A stretch of 46,313 nt of DNA from Oscillospiraceae bacterium (lineage in GTDB: Bacteria; Bacillota; Clostridia; Oscillospirales; Oscillospiraceae), in assembly GCA_021771635.1 (NCBI GenBank), contig JAETOQ010000013.1, positions 1-46,313 on the forward strand. Direction: 5' to 3'. Below are positions 15,677 to 24,122 of the stretch, one piece after another. The notes beneath the pieces are model-generated. The model was not told where the DNA came from. It did no database searches and saw nothing but the letters and a program-made list of their open reading frames with translations. Each line of letters begins with the position of its first letter. The stretch's first letter is position 1. The translations under genes were made by a program, and so were the position numbers.

Positions 15677-16603
15677 ATGAAATACACACGCTTCCTGGCG
15701 CCTCTGCTGGCGCTCTGTCTGCTGACGGCCTGCGGCAGTCAACCCCCGGAGACGCCCGCTCCGCCGCCGGAGCCTCAGCCGGAACAATTCGTATTCACCC
15801 GGGAAAACTTTCCCCGTCTCAATGGCTCCACCTCCACCGTCCCCCTGGGCCAGGCCATCGCCAGCGTCCTGCTGGGCGAGAGCCGGGAGGAGGTCAGCGA
15901 CCTCATCCAGTTCTCCAAGACCACCCAGTCCTACCGGGAGCTGATGTGGGGGCCCGCCGAGCTGCTCATCGCCGCCGAGCCCGCGGAGGTCATCTGGCAG
16001 GAGAAAGAGGAGAGCGGCTTCGAGTGGGAGATGGAGCCCTTTGCCGTGGACGGCCTGGTGTTCATCGTCAACGCGGACAACCCGGTGGATAACCTGACCA
16101 CGGAGCAGGTGCAGAAGATCTATACCGGCGAGATCACCAACTGGTCGGAGGTAGGCGGCGATGACCTTCCCATCGTCCCCTTCCAGCGCAACGCTGAAGC
16201 CGGGAGCCAGACCGCCATGCTGAAGCTGGTGATGGGAGACCTGCCCATGATGGAGGCCCCGGCGGACTATGTGCGGGGCGAGATGGGCGACCTCATCGAG
16301 GCCGTGGCCGCCTTTGACGGCTCCGCCAACGCCATCGGCTACACGGTCTACTACTACGCCAACGACATGAAAATGGCGGAGGGTCTGAAAATTTTGTCCA
16401 TCGACGGCGTGGAGCCCTGTGACGAGACCATCCGCAGCGGGGACTATCCGTTCCTGAACAATTACTATGTCCTGACCGCCGCCGGGCTGGCTGACGACGC
16501 CCCGGCGAAGATCCTGTATGACTGGATCTTAAGCGAGGAGGGCCAGCGGCTGGTGGCCCATGAGGGCTATGTGTCTGTGCTGGATGTGGGGGATGGCACA
16601 TGA
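15677..16603 (+). CDS. PstS-like phosphate-type substrate-binding lipoprotein
   Basis: A 308-aa secreted lipoprotein: signal peptide with lipobox LTAC (Cys at about 19), a Pro-rich linker, then a PBP-like type 2 domain. FPRLNGSTSTVPLGQAI is the PstS ligand loop (usually xGSTTxxP), and LTTEQVQKIYTGEITNWSEVGG is the PstS hinge block. It therefore probably binds phosphate or a similar oxyanion. There are no pst permease genes next to it; instead it heads an operon with two WG-repeat lipoproteins, so it may act as a sensor. Confidence 0.82.
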   Translation: MKYTRFLAPLLALCLLTACGSQPPETPAPPPEPQPEQFVFTRENFPRLNGSTSTVPLGQAIASVLLGESREEVSDLIQFSKTTQSYRELMWGPAELLIAAEPAEVIWQEKEESGFEWEMEPFAVDGLVFIVNADNPVDNLTTEQVQKIYTGEITNWSEVGGDDLPIVPFQRNAEAGSQTAMLKLVMGDLPMMEAPADYVRGEMGDLIEAVAAFDGSANAIGYTVYYYANDMKMAEGLKILSIDGVEPCDETIRSGDYPFLNNYYVLTAAGLADDAPAKILYDWILSEEGQRLVAHEGYVSVLDVGDGT

Positions 16604-17718
16604 AACGGCTGTCATTGACTTTGCTGGTCCTGTGCCTGTTGGCGGGCTGCGCGTCTCCTGCCCCGGAGCCGGAGCCTGTCCCGGAGCCCGTCTCCCCGGT
16701 CTACACGGACTGGTCAAAGCTGACGCCCTACTACTCCCCGGAAGCGGCGGAGGCGAAATACACCTACTTTGCGCCGTACAGCGGCGATGGGCCGCTCCAG
16801 CCCAGGGACGATTACGGCCCGTTGCTCCCCTATGTGGGGGCGGATATCGGCCTGAGCGGCTATATTCTGGACCGCCTGCCCCTTTACGGTCTGGTCACCG
16901 CCGACGGGCAGCTCGTCACGGCGCCGGTCTACGCGGACCTGTACCGTGAAGGCCCCTTTCTGCTTCTGGCCCAGGGAGAGGTCCAGGCACGGCACGAATC
17001 CTCCGACGGCGGCACCTGGGTGGAGGGTGATTTTCTGTACACCATAGCCGCATCGGACGGCAGCTGGGTGCGGGAACCCGCCGCCTATAACAACCTGTTT
17101 TTATGGGAGGACACGGATCTGGTGTGCGTGCTGGCAGATGGCTCTGTGCAGGTCCTGAACGCTCAGGGGGAGATCACCGCCCGATTCCCCCGCTCCGCCT
17201 TTGAACCGTACCTGGGCGCCGACTTCCAATGGACCTGGGAGGGCGGGCCCTCCCTGAATGCCGACAACGGGGTTTTGACCGTGTGGCAGTACCGGGATGA
17301 GGTCACGGACGGCAACTACAATGTCTGTTATCTGGACCTGGCCACCTCTACTGTCTCCCCGGACCCGCCGGAGGGCTGGATTCCCTTCAGCTCGCCGGAC
17401 TACGTCCCCGATGACACGGTTGAGGAGCCCACCCTCTCCCTGCCGGAATACAACTATCTGGACAGGATCGTTGACGATGTGACGGGCCGCGCCTATTATT
17501 ACGGCTCCCGCTGGGAGGGCGAGGTCTTACACTATGACCTGCTGAACGAGAGCGGTGGGCTGGTCTTTCCGGACATCAGCACCCCCAATGGCCTCCTTTG
17601 GCGCCCTCTGATCCGGGCGGGACTGGTGTCCAACGTCGAGGGCAATTCTTTCTGCTATTACGATCTGGAGGACGGCTCCCTGGTGTTCCGGTATCCCATC
17701 CGCACCAACAGCGACTGA
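16600..17718 (+). CDS. WG-repeat lipoprotein, copy 1
   Basis: A 372-aa predicted lipoprotein (lipobox LAGC) starting in a 4-nt ATGA overlap with the PstS-like gene. After a Pro/Glu linker come SPVYTDWSKLTPY and YSGDGPLQPRDDYGPLLPY, then a WG-type repeat (LYGLVTADGQLVTAPVYADL) and beta-rich sequence ending FRYPIRTNSD. The same blocks occur in the next gene, so the two are tandem duplicates. WG-repeat proteins probably form beta-propeller-like or extended surface structures; the function is unknown. Confidence 0.75.
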   Translation: MKRLSLTLLVLCLLAGCASPAPEPEPVPEPVSPVYTDWSKLTPYYSPEAAEAKYTYFAPYSGDGPLQPRDDYGPLLPYVGADIGLSGYILDRLPLYGLVTADGQLVTAPVYADLYREGPFLLLAQGEVQARHESSDGGTWVEGDFLYTIAASDGSWVREPAAYNNLFLWEDTDLVCVLADGSVQVLNAQGEITARFPRSAFEPYLGADFQWTWEGGPSLNADNGVLTVWQYRDEVTDGNYNVCYLDLATSTVSPDPPEGWIPFSSPDYVPDDTVEEPTLSLPEYNYLDRIVDDVTGRAYYYGSRWEGEVLHYDLLNESGGLVFPDISTPNGLLWRPLIRAGLVSNVEGNSFCYYDLEDGSLVFRYPIRTNSD

Positions 17719-17729
17719 AAGGAGACGCC

Positions 17730-18857
17730 ATGAAACGCCTGCTGGTTTTCCTGCTCTCCTTCTGCCTCCTGACCGGGTGCGGCACCGCGCCCAAAGCGGA
17801 AACAGCCCCGCCGCCGGAGACTGTTTCCCCGGTCTACACGGACTGGTCCAAGCTGACGCCCTATACGTCCACGGAGCCGCTGTACGCCTATTTTGAGCCA
17901 TACAGCGGCGATGGGCCGCTCCAGCCCCGGGACGACTACGGGCCGCTGCTTCCCTATATCGGCGCCTGTTCCAGCACAGGCAGTTATATGGGTGACTTGC
18001 CGCTTATCGGCCTGGTGACCACCGACGGACAGCTCGTTACCGATCCGGTGTATGCCGCCATGGAGGCCTCTGCCGCCTATTGGCCGGACCCAACACAGCC
18101 GTGCTCTTTTCTGATTTTATATCGCGGCCAGGTCCATGACCGCATCCAGGAGGAATGGGGCACCTGGGTGGACGGCGGTTTCGACTATACGGTCACCGCC
18201 CTGGACGGAAGCTGGGTGCGGGAATTTTCGGACGTCTATAACTGCTTTCTGCTGGATCCCGCCCGCCTGGTCATTGTCAGCCAGAGTGGATCGCTGACGG
18301 TCATCGATGACAGCGGACAGACAACGGCCTTTTTTCCCGCCTCCGCTCTGGAGCCTTATTTGGGAAAAGACTTCCAGTGGTGGGACTTTGACGGCGGCCC
18401 TGATCCCTGGCGCAGCGGTGGTGTGATCTGTATTTCCCGCGATGACGAAAAATCCCCCGGAGGCGACGGCATCGTGTGCTGGCTGCACCCTGAAACTGGG
18501 ACCGTCACAGCGGAACGGCCGGAGGGCTTCACGGAGCAAGAGGAGACCTACCACCACCTCCCCGCCGCCTCCTTCAAGGGCTATGGCGAGATGGATGCCA
18601 TCATGGACCCCGTCACCGGCCAGCTCTATTACTATGGCCGCCGGACGGACGGCAGCAAGATTGCGGACCTGCTGGACGCGGACGGCAGCGTCCTGCTGGC
18701 GGACTGCCAGTGGGCCTATCCGGTGCTGGGCAGCGGCGGCTCCTTCCCCTGGGTATGGGGCGGGCGCATCGCCTGTACCGAGGGCGAAACTTTCTGCTGG
18801 TACGATCTGGATGGAAACTGCGTGTTTCGCTATCCCCTCCGCACCAACAGCGACTGA
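17730..18857 (+). CDS. WG-repeat lipoprotein, copy 2
   Basis: A 375-aa paralogue of the preceding gene. It has lipobox LTGC, the shared SPVYTDWSKLTPY and YSGDGPLQPRDDYGPLLPY blocks, the WG-type repeat IGLVTTDGQLVTDPVYAAM, and the same C-terminus FRYPLRTNSD. The middle (about residues 110-300) is much more diverged than the ends. ATG 17730 is 6 nt after AAAGGAG; the longer open frame starts inside copy 1. Last gene of the operon. Confidence 0.75.
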   Translation: MKRLLVFLLSFCLLTGCGTAPKAETAPPPETVSPVYTDWSKLTPYTSTEPLYAYFEPYSGDGPLQPRDDYGPLLPYIGACSSTGSYMGDLPLIGLVTTDGQLVTDPVYAAMEASAAYWPDPTQPCSFLILYRGQVHDRIQEEWGTWVDGGFDYTVTALDGSWVREFSDVYNCFLLDPARLVIVSQSGSLTVIDDSGQTTAFFPASALEPYLGKDFQWWDFDGGPDPWRSGGVICISRDDEKSPGGDGIVCWLHPETGTVTAERPEGFTEQEETYHHLPAASFKGYGEMDAIMDPVTGQLYYYGRRTDGSKIADLLDADGSVLLADCQWAYPVLGSGGSFPWVWGGRIACTEGETFCWYDLDGNCVFRYPLRTNSD

Positions 18858-18863
18858 CAGCAA

Positions 18864-18903
18864 AGCGCCGTGGAGCTTGTGCTCCACGGCGCTGTCTTTT
18901 TTT
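18864..18903 (+). terminator. Terminator of the lipoprotein operon
   Basis: A perfect 13-bp stem AGCGCCGTGGAGC/GCTCCACGGCGCT with loop TTGT, then GTC and a long T-run. Confidence 0.92.
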
Positions 18904-19420
18904 ATTTCGTCGGAAATCCGAAGGTCTCCCGCATGTCGAAGAGGAATTGCAGGAAGCTCTTGGGATAGGGGATGAAGCTGCCGTCGTCCACCATAGGGAG
19001 AAGCTCCTCCAGCGTCACCCAGCGGACGGCGCTGACCTCCTCAGCCTGAAGAGACAGTGTGTGGAGGTCCAGGTCCCGGACGGCGATAAAAAAGTCATCA
19101 AAGCCGCCCTCAAAGTTCACCGTCACGGAGGGCCGCAGGCCGGACAGGTCCAGGGCATACCCCAGTTCCTCCCGGACCTCCCGCTCAGCGCCCTGACGGG
19201 TGGTCTCTCCGGCGTCCACGCCGCCGCCCACCGTCACATCCCACAGGCCAGGCCAGATGCGCTTGCTCTCCGTCCGCCGCTGGATCAGCATACGGCCCCG
19301 GCTGTCGAACAGGCACACGTGGACCACGATCCGCAGCTCGCCGGGGCCCTTTTTCCCATAGCGCTCCGCCGTCTTTCCCAGGGGGACGCGGTTTTCATCA
19401 TACAGGTCTACCAATTCCAT
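18902..19420 (-). CDS. Nudix hydrolase
   Basis: A 172-aa enzyme of the group that resembles isopentenyl-diphosphate isomerase (MELVDLYDENRVPLGKTAER at the start, HVCLFDSRGRMLIQRR). The Nudix box GX5EX7REXXEELG is intact (GGGVDAGETTRQGAEREVREELGY). It probably hydrolyses a nucleoside diphosphate derivative. ATG 19420 follows GGAGGG, 12 nt after the upstream Cys-rich gene, and it is the last gene of the yedF operon; a link to selenium is only positional. Confidence 0.88.
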   Translation of the reverse strand: MELVDLYDENRVPLGKTAERYGKKGPGELRIVVHVCLFDSRGRMLIQRRTESKRIWPGLWDVTVGGGVDAGETTRQGAEREVREELGYALDLSGLRPSVTVNFEGGFDDFFIAVRDLDLHTLSLQAEEVSAVRWVTLEELLPMVDDGSFIPYPKSFLQFLFDMRETFGFPTK

Positions 19421-19432
19421 CCGCTTCCCTCC

Positions 19433-19606
19433 TCACTGCCGCCGGGCGGTCTGATAGTCGCCGCCCCGGCGGTAAAAGGGGCAGGCGTCGTTTGCACTTC
19501 GCAGAAAGCGCTCCATCTCATCCTCGTCCAGGTCCATGGTGCAATAATAGGCGTCCATCTCCTCGTCATAATCGTAGTAGACGCACTCTTCACAATTGAC
19601 CGCCAT
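19433..19606 (-). CDS. Small Cys-rich protein (DUF6472-like) in the selenium-type operon
   Basis: A 57-aa acidic protein with C5, C8, C22 and C42 arranged CEEC...YC...C, probably a metal-binding or redox module. ATG 19606 follows GAGAGGTG. It lies 12 nt after the DUF3343 gene and 12 nt before the Nudix gene. Asp/Glu/Tyr-rich (YYDYDEEMDAYYC). A longer frame in the same phase upstream is the shadow of DUF3343. Confidence 0.7.
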   Translation of the reverse strand: MAVNCEECVYYDYDEEMDAYYCTMDLDEDEMERFLRSANDACPFYRRGGDYQTARRQ

Positions 19607-19617
19607 TGAATCACCTC

Positions 19618-19854
19618 TCAAAGAAGTATCGCATAAATGCCGTCCACATCCAAGTGCTGTTCCATCACCAGCTCCTCGACGGCCTCCCGGGCCTCCGGCG
19701 GCGCGGCCCAGCACATGCCGCATCCCGCGGTGATGGTCCGGGGCACGGGGATCAGCCGTCCCGGCACTCCCGCCGCCTTGCAGGCGCGCTCCATAGCCAT
19801 GGCCCCGGTGGTGGTGCGGAAGGTAACCACGCACTTTTCTGATCTTTCCCGCAT
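19618..19854 (-). CDS. DUF3343 family putative Se/S carrier
   Basis: A 78-aa protein. CVVTFRTTTGAMAMERACK and the C-terminal-half TAGCGMCW with two Cys are the DUF3343 pattern; the family is seen with YedF and the TIGR01977 desulfurase in organisms that use selenium-dependent molybdenum hydroxylases. It begins 1 nt after the desulfurase stop, indicating coupling. The paired Cys may carry sulfur or selenium as a persulfide or selenide; this is inference from family context. Confidence 0.8.
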   Translation of the reverse strand: MRERSEKCVVTFRTTTGAMAMERACKAAGVPGRLIPVPRTITAGCGMCWAAPPEAREAVEELVMEQHLDVDGIYAILL

Positions 19855-19855
19855 C

Positions 19856-20998
19856 TCACCGGGCCTCCGCCGCCAGCACACGGACGGCGTCCGCCGCCGC
19901 GTCGGTCTCCGCCGCGGTATTGAAATAGGACCAGGAAAACCGGACGGCTCCCTGCTCCTCCGTCCCCAGCGCACGGTGGAGACGGGGCGCACAGTGGGCG
20001 CCGGGGCGGGTGGCGATGCCGAACCGCTCCGCCAGCTCATCGGAGACCTCGGAGGAATCCAAATCCGCAATGTTCAGTGTCACCACAGGCGCCCGCTCAG
20101 GTGCGGTGTGATCGCCGTACACCGTAACACCCGGAACGTCACAGACAGCCTCATAGAACCGGCGGGCCAGAACCGTCTCATGGGCCCGGACGGCGTCCAT
20201 GCCGGTCTGCTGGATAAAGTCCAGGGCCGCCCCCAGTCCGGCAATGCCGTGGCTGTTCAGCGTCCCGGCCTCCAGGCGGGTGGGATATTCCGGCGGCTGT
20301 GTCTCCAGATAGCTCTGGACGCCGGTGCCGCCCACGGCAAAGGGCCGGATGTCCACGCCCTCCCCCACGCACAGTCCGCCGGTCCCCTGAGGCCCCAGCA
20401 GGCTCTTGTGGCCGGTGAAGCACACCACGTCGATGTGCTGGCGGGCCATGTCAATGGGGAACACCCCCGCCGTCTGGGAGGCATCCAGAATGAACAGCAG
20501 GCCGTGCCGGCGGGCGAATTCTCCCACCCGTTGGATGTCCACCATATCCCCCGTCAGGTTGGAGGCATGGGTGCAGACAACAGCCCGGGTGTTTGGCCGC
20601 AGGAGCCGTTCAAAATCATCGTAGTCGATGCGCCCTGTCCGGGCGGCGGGAACAAAGTCCAGCGCCATTCCCTGGTCCCGGAGACGGTACAGGGGCCGCA
20701 GGACGGAATTGTGCTCCAGGTCCGTGGAGATGGCATGGTCGCCAGGCGTCAGCAGACCGCTGATGGCAATGTTCAGCGCCTGGGTGGAGTTCTGCGTAAA
20801 GGCCACATGGTCCGCCCTGGAACAGCCAAACAGGTCCGCCAGCTTCTGCCGGACACCGTAGACCGTCCGGGCCGCCGACAGGGCGTCATCGTGAACGCCC
20901 CGGCCGCAGTTGCCGTAGGCGTTCATGGCCGCTGCCACCGCCTCCGCCACCCCGGGCGGCTTGGGCCGGGTGGTGGCGGCATTGTCCAGATAGATCAT
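19856..20998 (-). CDS. Cysteine desulfurase family protein (TIGR01977 type)
   Basis: A PLP-dependent class V aminotransferase-fold enzyme, 380 aa. MIYLDNAATTRPKPP is the group N-terminus, K198 in FTGHKSLLGPQG binds PLP, H97 in DLEHNSVLRPL lies over the cofactor, and C336 in ATRPGAHCAP is the likely sulfur-accepting Cys. It overlaps yedF by ATGA and is followed by DUF3343, so it probably supplies sulfur or selenium to that module rather than general Fe-S assembly. Confidence 0.9.
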   Translation of the reverse strand: MIYLDNAATTRPKPPGVAEAVAAAMNAYGNCGRGVHDDALSAARTVYGVRQKLADLFGCSRADHVAFTQNSTQALNIAISGLLTPGDHAISTDLEHNSVLRPLYRLRDQGMALDFVPAARTGRIDYDDFERLLRPNTRAVVCTHASNLTGDMVDIQRVGEFARRHGLLFILDASQTAGVFPIDMARQHIDVVCFTGHKSLLGPQGTGGLCVGEGVDIRPFAVGGTGVQSYLETQPPEYPTRLEAGTLNSHGIAGLGAALDFIQQTGMDAVRAHETVLARRFYEAVCDVPGVTVYGDHTAPERAPVVTLNIADLDSSEVSDELAERFGIATRPGAHCAPRLHRALGTEEQGAVRFSWSYFNTAAETDAAADAVRVLAAEAR

Positions 20999-21612
20999 GG
21001 CTTGATGACCTTTCCGGCCCCCGCCAGCGTCTCCACGATGCTGTACATATTGGTCGCGGAGCCCACCGCCAATTTTTCCGTCAGGCCGTAGAAGTTCAGA
21101 CAGGTGCCGCAGGTCAGGATCTCCACACCCTGGGCCTCCATCTTCTTCAGGTCCTCCAGGGAGTCGGAGCCCTCCACGGTCAGCTTGGCGCCGCCGTTGT
21201 AGAACAGGATGGTTTTAGGGAGCTTCGGAAGCTGGCTGACGGCAAACAAAAAGCCCTTCATCAGCGTCCGGCCCAGCTCCTCGCTGCCCCGGCCCATCAC
21301 ATCGGTGTCCACCGCCACCACGAAGCCGCTCCGCATGTCCGGCGCACAGGTCATCTCCGGCTCCTCCGCGGGGGCGTCCCCCACAGGGGCGTTGACCTCC
21401 ATGGTGACCACAAACTCCGCCTCTCCAATCTTCTCCGCCTTTGCCGTCAGATGATGTCCGCCGGCCATCCGCGTCAGGTTCTGGACCGCGATCTCATTGT
21501 CCACGTGGACCTCCAAAATTCCCGGTTCGGTCATCCCCCGCAGAGCGCGGGTGGCCTTTACCACCGGAATGGGGCACTGCTCGCCAACGGCGTTTACCAC
21601 GATATGCTTCAT
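20995..21612 (-). CDS. yedF: Sulfurtransferase-like selenium metabolism protein YedF
   Basis: A 205-aa two-domain protein. The N-terminal TusA-like domain has the CPxP motif (GEQCPIPVVKAT, C13) that carries persulfide; the C-terminal DsrE-like domain has LFYNGGAKL and the TCGTCLNFYG Cys pair. This fusion is the hallmark of the YedF family linked to orphan SelD and selenium-dependent hydroxylases. selD is not in the window. First gene of a five-gene operon with tight or overlapping junctions. Confidence 0.93.
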   Translation of the reverse strand: MKHIVVNAVGEQCPIPVVKATRALRGMTEPGILEVHVDNEIAVQNLTRMAGGHHLTAKAEKIGEAEFVVTMEVNAPVGDAPAEEPEMTCAPDMRSGFVVAVDTDVMGRGSEELGRTLMKGFLFAVSQLPKLPKTILFYNGGAKLTVEGSDSLEDLKKMEAQGVEILTCGTCLNFYGLTEKLAVGSATNMYSIVETLAGAGKVIKP

Positions 21613-21692
21613 GCATGTTTCCTTTCTCCGCTTTGCGCGGTCTGTTTTTCCTGAACAGGAACGCGCTTCAAAGGTTCCCCGTCTAAATTCCT

Positions 21693-22475
21693 TTACCGGG
21701 GCAGTTCTTCCAAAATCTCTTCCAACGATACGTCCCCTATCTCCGCCCCCACATACACATGGACAGTCAGCGTGAGCACTCCGTCATACGAGTCTCGAAT
21801 CGGGCGGGCATACAGATGCAGCACGCTTGCCCCCAGGGGACCGGAGGTCCTCCATGTGGCATAATTGCTGACCGGAAGTACGCCGTCTGCACCCCCCAAG
21901 CCCTTCACGTCTCTGAGGTCCTGTGCAGTATCCTGATCAGCCGGACTTCCATACGCCGATTCAAAGGCATCGAGCAGCCCGTAAAAATACCGGCAGGCGT
22001 CCTCGTAGGGCATCTCGTTTGCCGCCGGCCCTCCCAGCGCCGCGCCCATTGTCCGCGGTTCCTCAAATCTCGCTGTGAAGTCCAGCATATAGCACTTCAA
22101 CGACCTGGACAGATGGAAGCCGAGGGTGTAGGTCACTCCGCCAAACGCGGTGAACACCAGGTCCGTATCGCTGTACCGCACATTGCATGCGCCTTCTGCC
22201 CCGGCGGCGTCGGTCGTAATATCCCGGACCCGCTCCTCCGGGAACCACTCCCCCAATTGCAGCATCCCAACGGACGCGGAAAAGTCCTGCCCGTATGTAA
22301 AACCCGAAATGCCGAATTGATCCCCACCGGATACCAGGAGGGAGCCATCGGCGGCCGATAGCTTTTCCTCCAAAACAGCGGAGCGGTCAGCCCCGTCCCT
22401 TTCCAGGAATATGATGCACAAAACAGCGGCGATCCCAAGGATCATAAGCCACGCAAACGCTCTTGTTTTTTTCAT
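21693..22475 (-). CDS. Membrane-anchored extracytoplasmic protein, function unknown
   Basis: A 260-aa product with one N-terminal hydrophobic segment (about 6-24) and an otherwise soluble, probably extracytoplasmic domain. I recognise no family. The sequence has alternating strands and Asp/Gly turns typical of a beta-rich domain. It stands alone between the yedF operon and a divergent decarboxylase gene and has its own strong promoter. The ribosome site is AGGGATAGGG. Confidence 0.65.
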   Translation of the reverse strand: MKKTRAFAWLMILGIAAVLCIIFLERDGADRSAVLEEKLSAADGSLLVSGGDQFGISGFTYGQDFSASVGMLQLGEWFPEERVRDITTDAAGAEGACNVRYSDTDLVFTAFGGVTYTLGFHLSRSLKCYMLDFTARFEEPRTMGAALGGPAANEMPYEDACRYFYGLLDAFESAYGSPADQDTAQDLRDVKGLGGADGVLPVSNYATWRTSGPLGASVLHLYARPIRDSYDGVLTLTVHVYVGAEIGDVSLEEILEELPR

Positions 22476-22572
22476 ACATCCCTATCCCTCTCATACCGTC
22501 CGGTGCCGTAAAGGAACACGGACGTACGGCGATTGCTTTGCCTCGTCATAGCCTGTATAGAGACCCGTTTTT

Positions 22573-22601
22573 ATTATAAGTCTCCCCCGCTCCCTTTACA
22601 A
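22573..22601 (-). promoter_or_regulatory. Promoter of the gene at 21693-22475
   Basis: Minus strand TTGTAA (22601-22596), 17-nt spacer, perfect TATAAT (22578-22573), followed by about 97 nt of leader. Confidence 0.8.
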
Positions 22602-22707
22602 CAGTTTTTTCCCCCGTCCGAAATCTTCCGCATTCCGGCGATTCTGATGATTTTTAGGCGGCAAGTACAAAAAAATACAGATGTTTTGCCATTTTTCGCC
22701 AAACTTC

Positions 22708-22736
22708 TTGACGCGTTGAAAAAAGGCTCGTAAAAT
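22708..22736 (+). promoter_or_regulatory. Promoter of the diaminopimelate decarboxylase gene
   Basis: TTGACG (22708-22713), 17-nt spacer, TAAAAT (22731-22736), the same hexamers and spacing as the obgE promoter. Confidence 0.8.
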
Positions 22737-22772
22737 GGTATCCAACATTCAAAAGGCTGAGAGGTCACACCT

Positions 22773-24029
22773 ATGAAAACACCGTTTGTAACCAGAGAGC
22801 AGTTGGAAGCCATTGCCGCCCAGTATCCGACGCCCTTTCATATTTACGACGAAAAAGGCATTCGGGAAAACGCCCGCCGCCTGAAAGCCGCCTTCTCCTG
22901 GAACCCCGGCTACCGGGAGTATTTCGCGGTCAAGGCCACCCCTACCCCCGCGATCCTGAAGATCCTGAAGGAGGAGGGCTGCGGCTGTGACTGCTCCTCC
23001 ATGGCGGAGCTGCTGATGGCGGAAAAGTGCGGCGTCACCGGCGAGGGCATCATGTTCTCCTCCAACAACACCCCCGCCGAGGAATTCCAGCTGGCGGACA
23101 AGCTGGGCGCTGTCATCAATCTGGACGATATCACCCTGGTGGACTTTTTGGAGCAGTCCATCGGCAGGATCCCCGAAAAGATCTGCTGCCGGTACAATCC
23201 CGGCGGCGTGTTCACTCTGGGTGAGACTCGGGAGGGCTTCCAGGTGATGGACAACCCCGGCGACGCCAAATACGGCATGACCCGCCAGCAGATCGCGGAG
23301 GCGTTCCTGCGGCTGTCCGCCATGGGTGCCAAGGAGTTCGGCATCCACAGCTTCCTGGCCTCCAACACCCTCTCCAATGAATATTACCCTGCCCTGGCCC
23401 GCCTCCTGTTCCAGCTGGCCGTGGAATTGAAAGAGGAGACCGGCGTCCACATCACGTTCATCAATCTCTCCGGCGGCGTGGGCATTCCCTACCGGCCGGA
23501 GCAGCCCGCCAACGACATCGCCGCGATCGGCGAGGGCGTGCGCAAGGCCTATGAGGAGATCCTGGTTCCCGCTGGAATGGATGACGTGGCCCTGTACACG
23601 GAGCTGGGCCGCTTCATGCTGGCACCCTACGGCCACCTGGTCACCCGGGCCATCCACGAAAAGCATATCTATAAGGAGTACATCGGTGTGGACGCCTGCG
23701 CCTGCAACCTGATGCGCCCCGCCATGTACGGAGCCTACCACCACATCACCGTCATGGGTAAGGAGCACGCTCCCTGCGACCACAAGTACGACGTGGCCGG
23801 CGGCCTGTGCGAAAACAACGACAAATTCGCCGTGGACCGGATGCTGCCCAAGATCGATATGGGCGACCTGCTGGTCATCCACGACACCGGCGCTCACGGC
23901 CACGCCATGGGCTACAACTACAACGGAAAGCTCCGCTCCGCCGAGCTGCTGCTGAAAGAGGACGGCTCCGTGGAGCTGATCCGGAGAGCGGAGACGATTG
24001 AGGACTACTTCCAGACGCTGGTCTGGTAA
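22773..24029 (+). CDS. lysA: Diaminopimelate decarboxylase family protein
   Basis: A 418-aa fold-type III PLP enzyme, probably making L-lysine from meso-diaminopimelate. K54 in YFAVKATP binds PLP, SGGVGIPY is the phosphate-binding glycine loop, ELGRF follows, and DACACNLMRPAMYGAYHH holds the active-site Cys-type loop contributed to the other subunit. The usual HxHIGSQ strand is GIHSFLASNT here, a variant seen as a difference from textbook LysA, so another amino-acid substrate cannot be excluded. It stands alone with its own promoter and terminator. Confidence 0.85.
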   Translation: MKTPFVTREQLEAIAAQYPTPFHIYDEKGIRENARRLKAAFSWNPGYREYFAVKATPTPAILKILKEEGCGCDCSSMAELLMAEKCGVTGEGIMFSSNNTPAEEFQLADKLGAVINLDDITLVDFLEQSIGRIPEKICCRYNPGGVFTLGETREGFQVMDNPGDAKYGMTRQQIAEAFLRLSAMGAKEFGIHSFLASNTLSNEYYPALARLLFQLAVELKEETGVHITFINLSGGVGIPYRPEQPANDIAAIGEGVRKAYEEILVPAGMDDVALYTELGRFMLAPYGHLVTRAIHEKHIYKEYIGVDACACNLMRPAMYGAYHHITVMGKEHAPCDHKYDVAGGLCENNDKFAVDRMLPKIDMGDLLVIHDTGAHGHAMGYNYNGKLRSAELLLKEDGSVELIRRAETIEDYFQTLVW

Positions 24030-24035
24030 ACACGA

Positions 24036-24074
24036 AAAAACCGCCTCCGCGGCAATGCCGCGGAGGCGATTTTT
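24036..24074. terminator. Bidirectional terminator between convergent genes
   Basis: An 11-bp stem CGCCTCCGCGG/CCGCGGAGGCG with a 5-nt loop, six A on the left and a T-run on the right, serving the decarboxylase gene and the converging RCC1 gene. Confidence 0.88.
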
Positions 24075-24122
24075 GTCGTCGTCAGTCTCCTTTTGGCGCG
24101 GAGCGCGCCGTGCCGTCCCGCT

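Noticed and set aside
19637-21091. 484-codon plus-strand frame opposite yedF and the desulfurase
   Set aside because: Both opposite-strand genes have strong family motifs; this frame has none.
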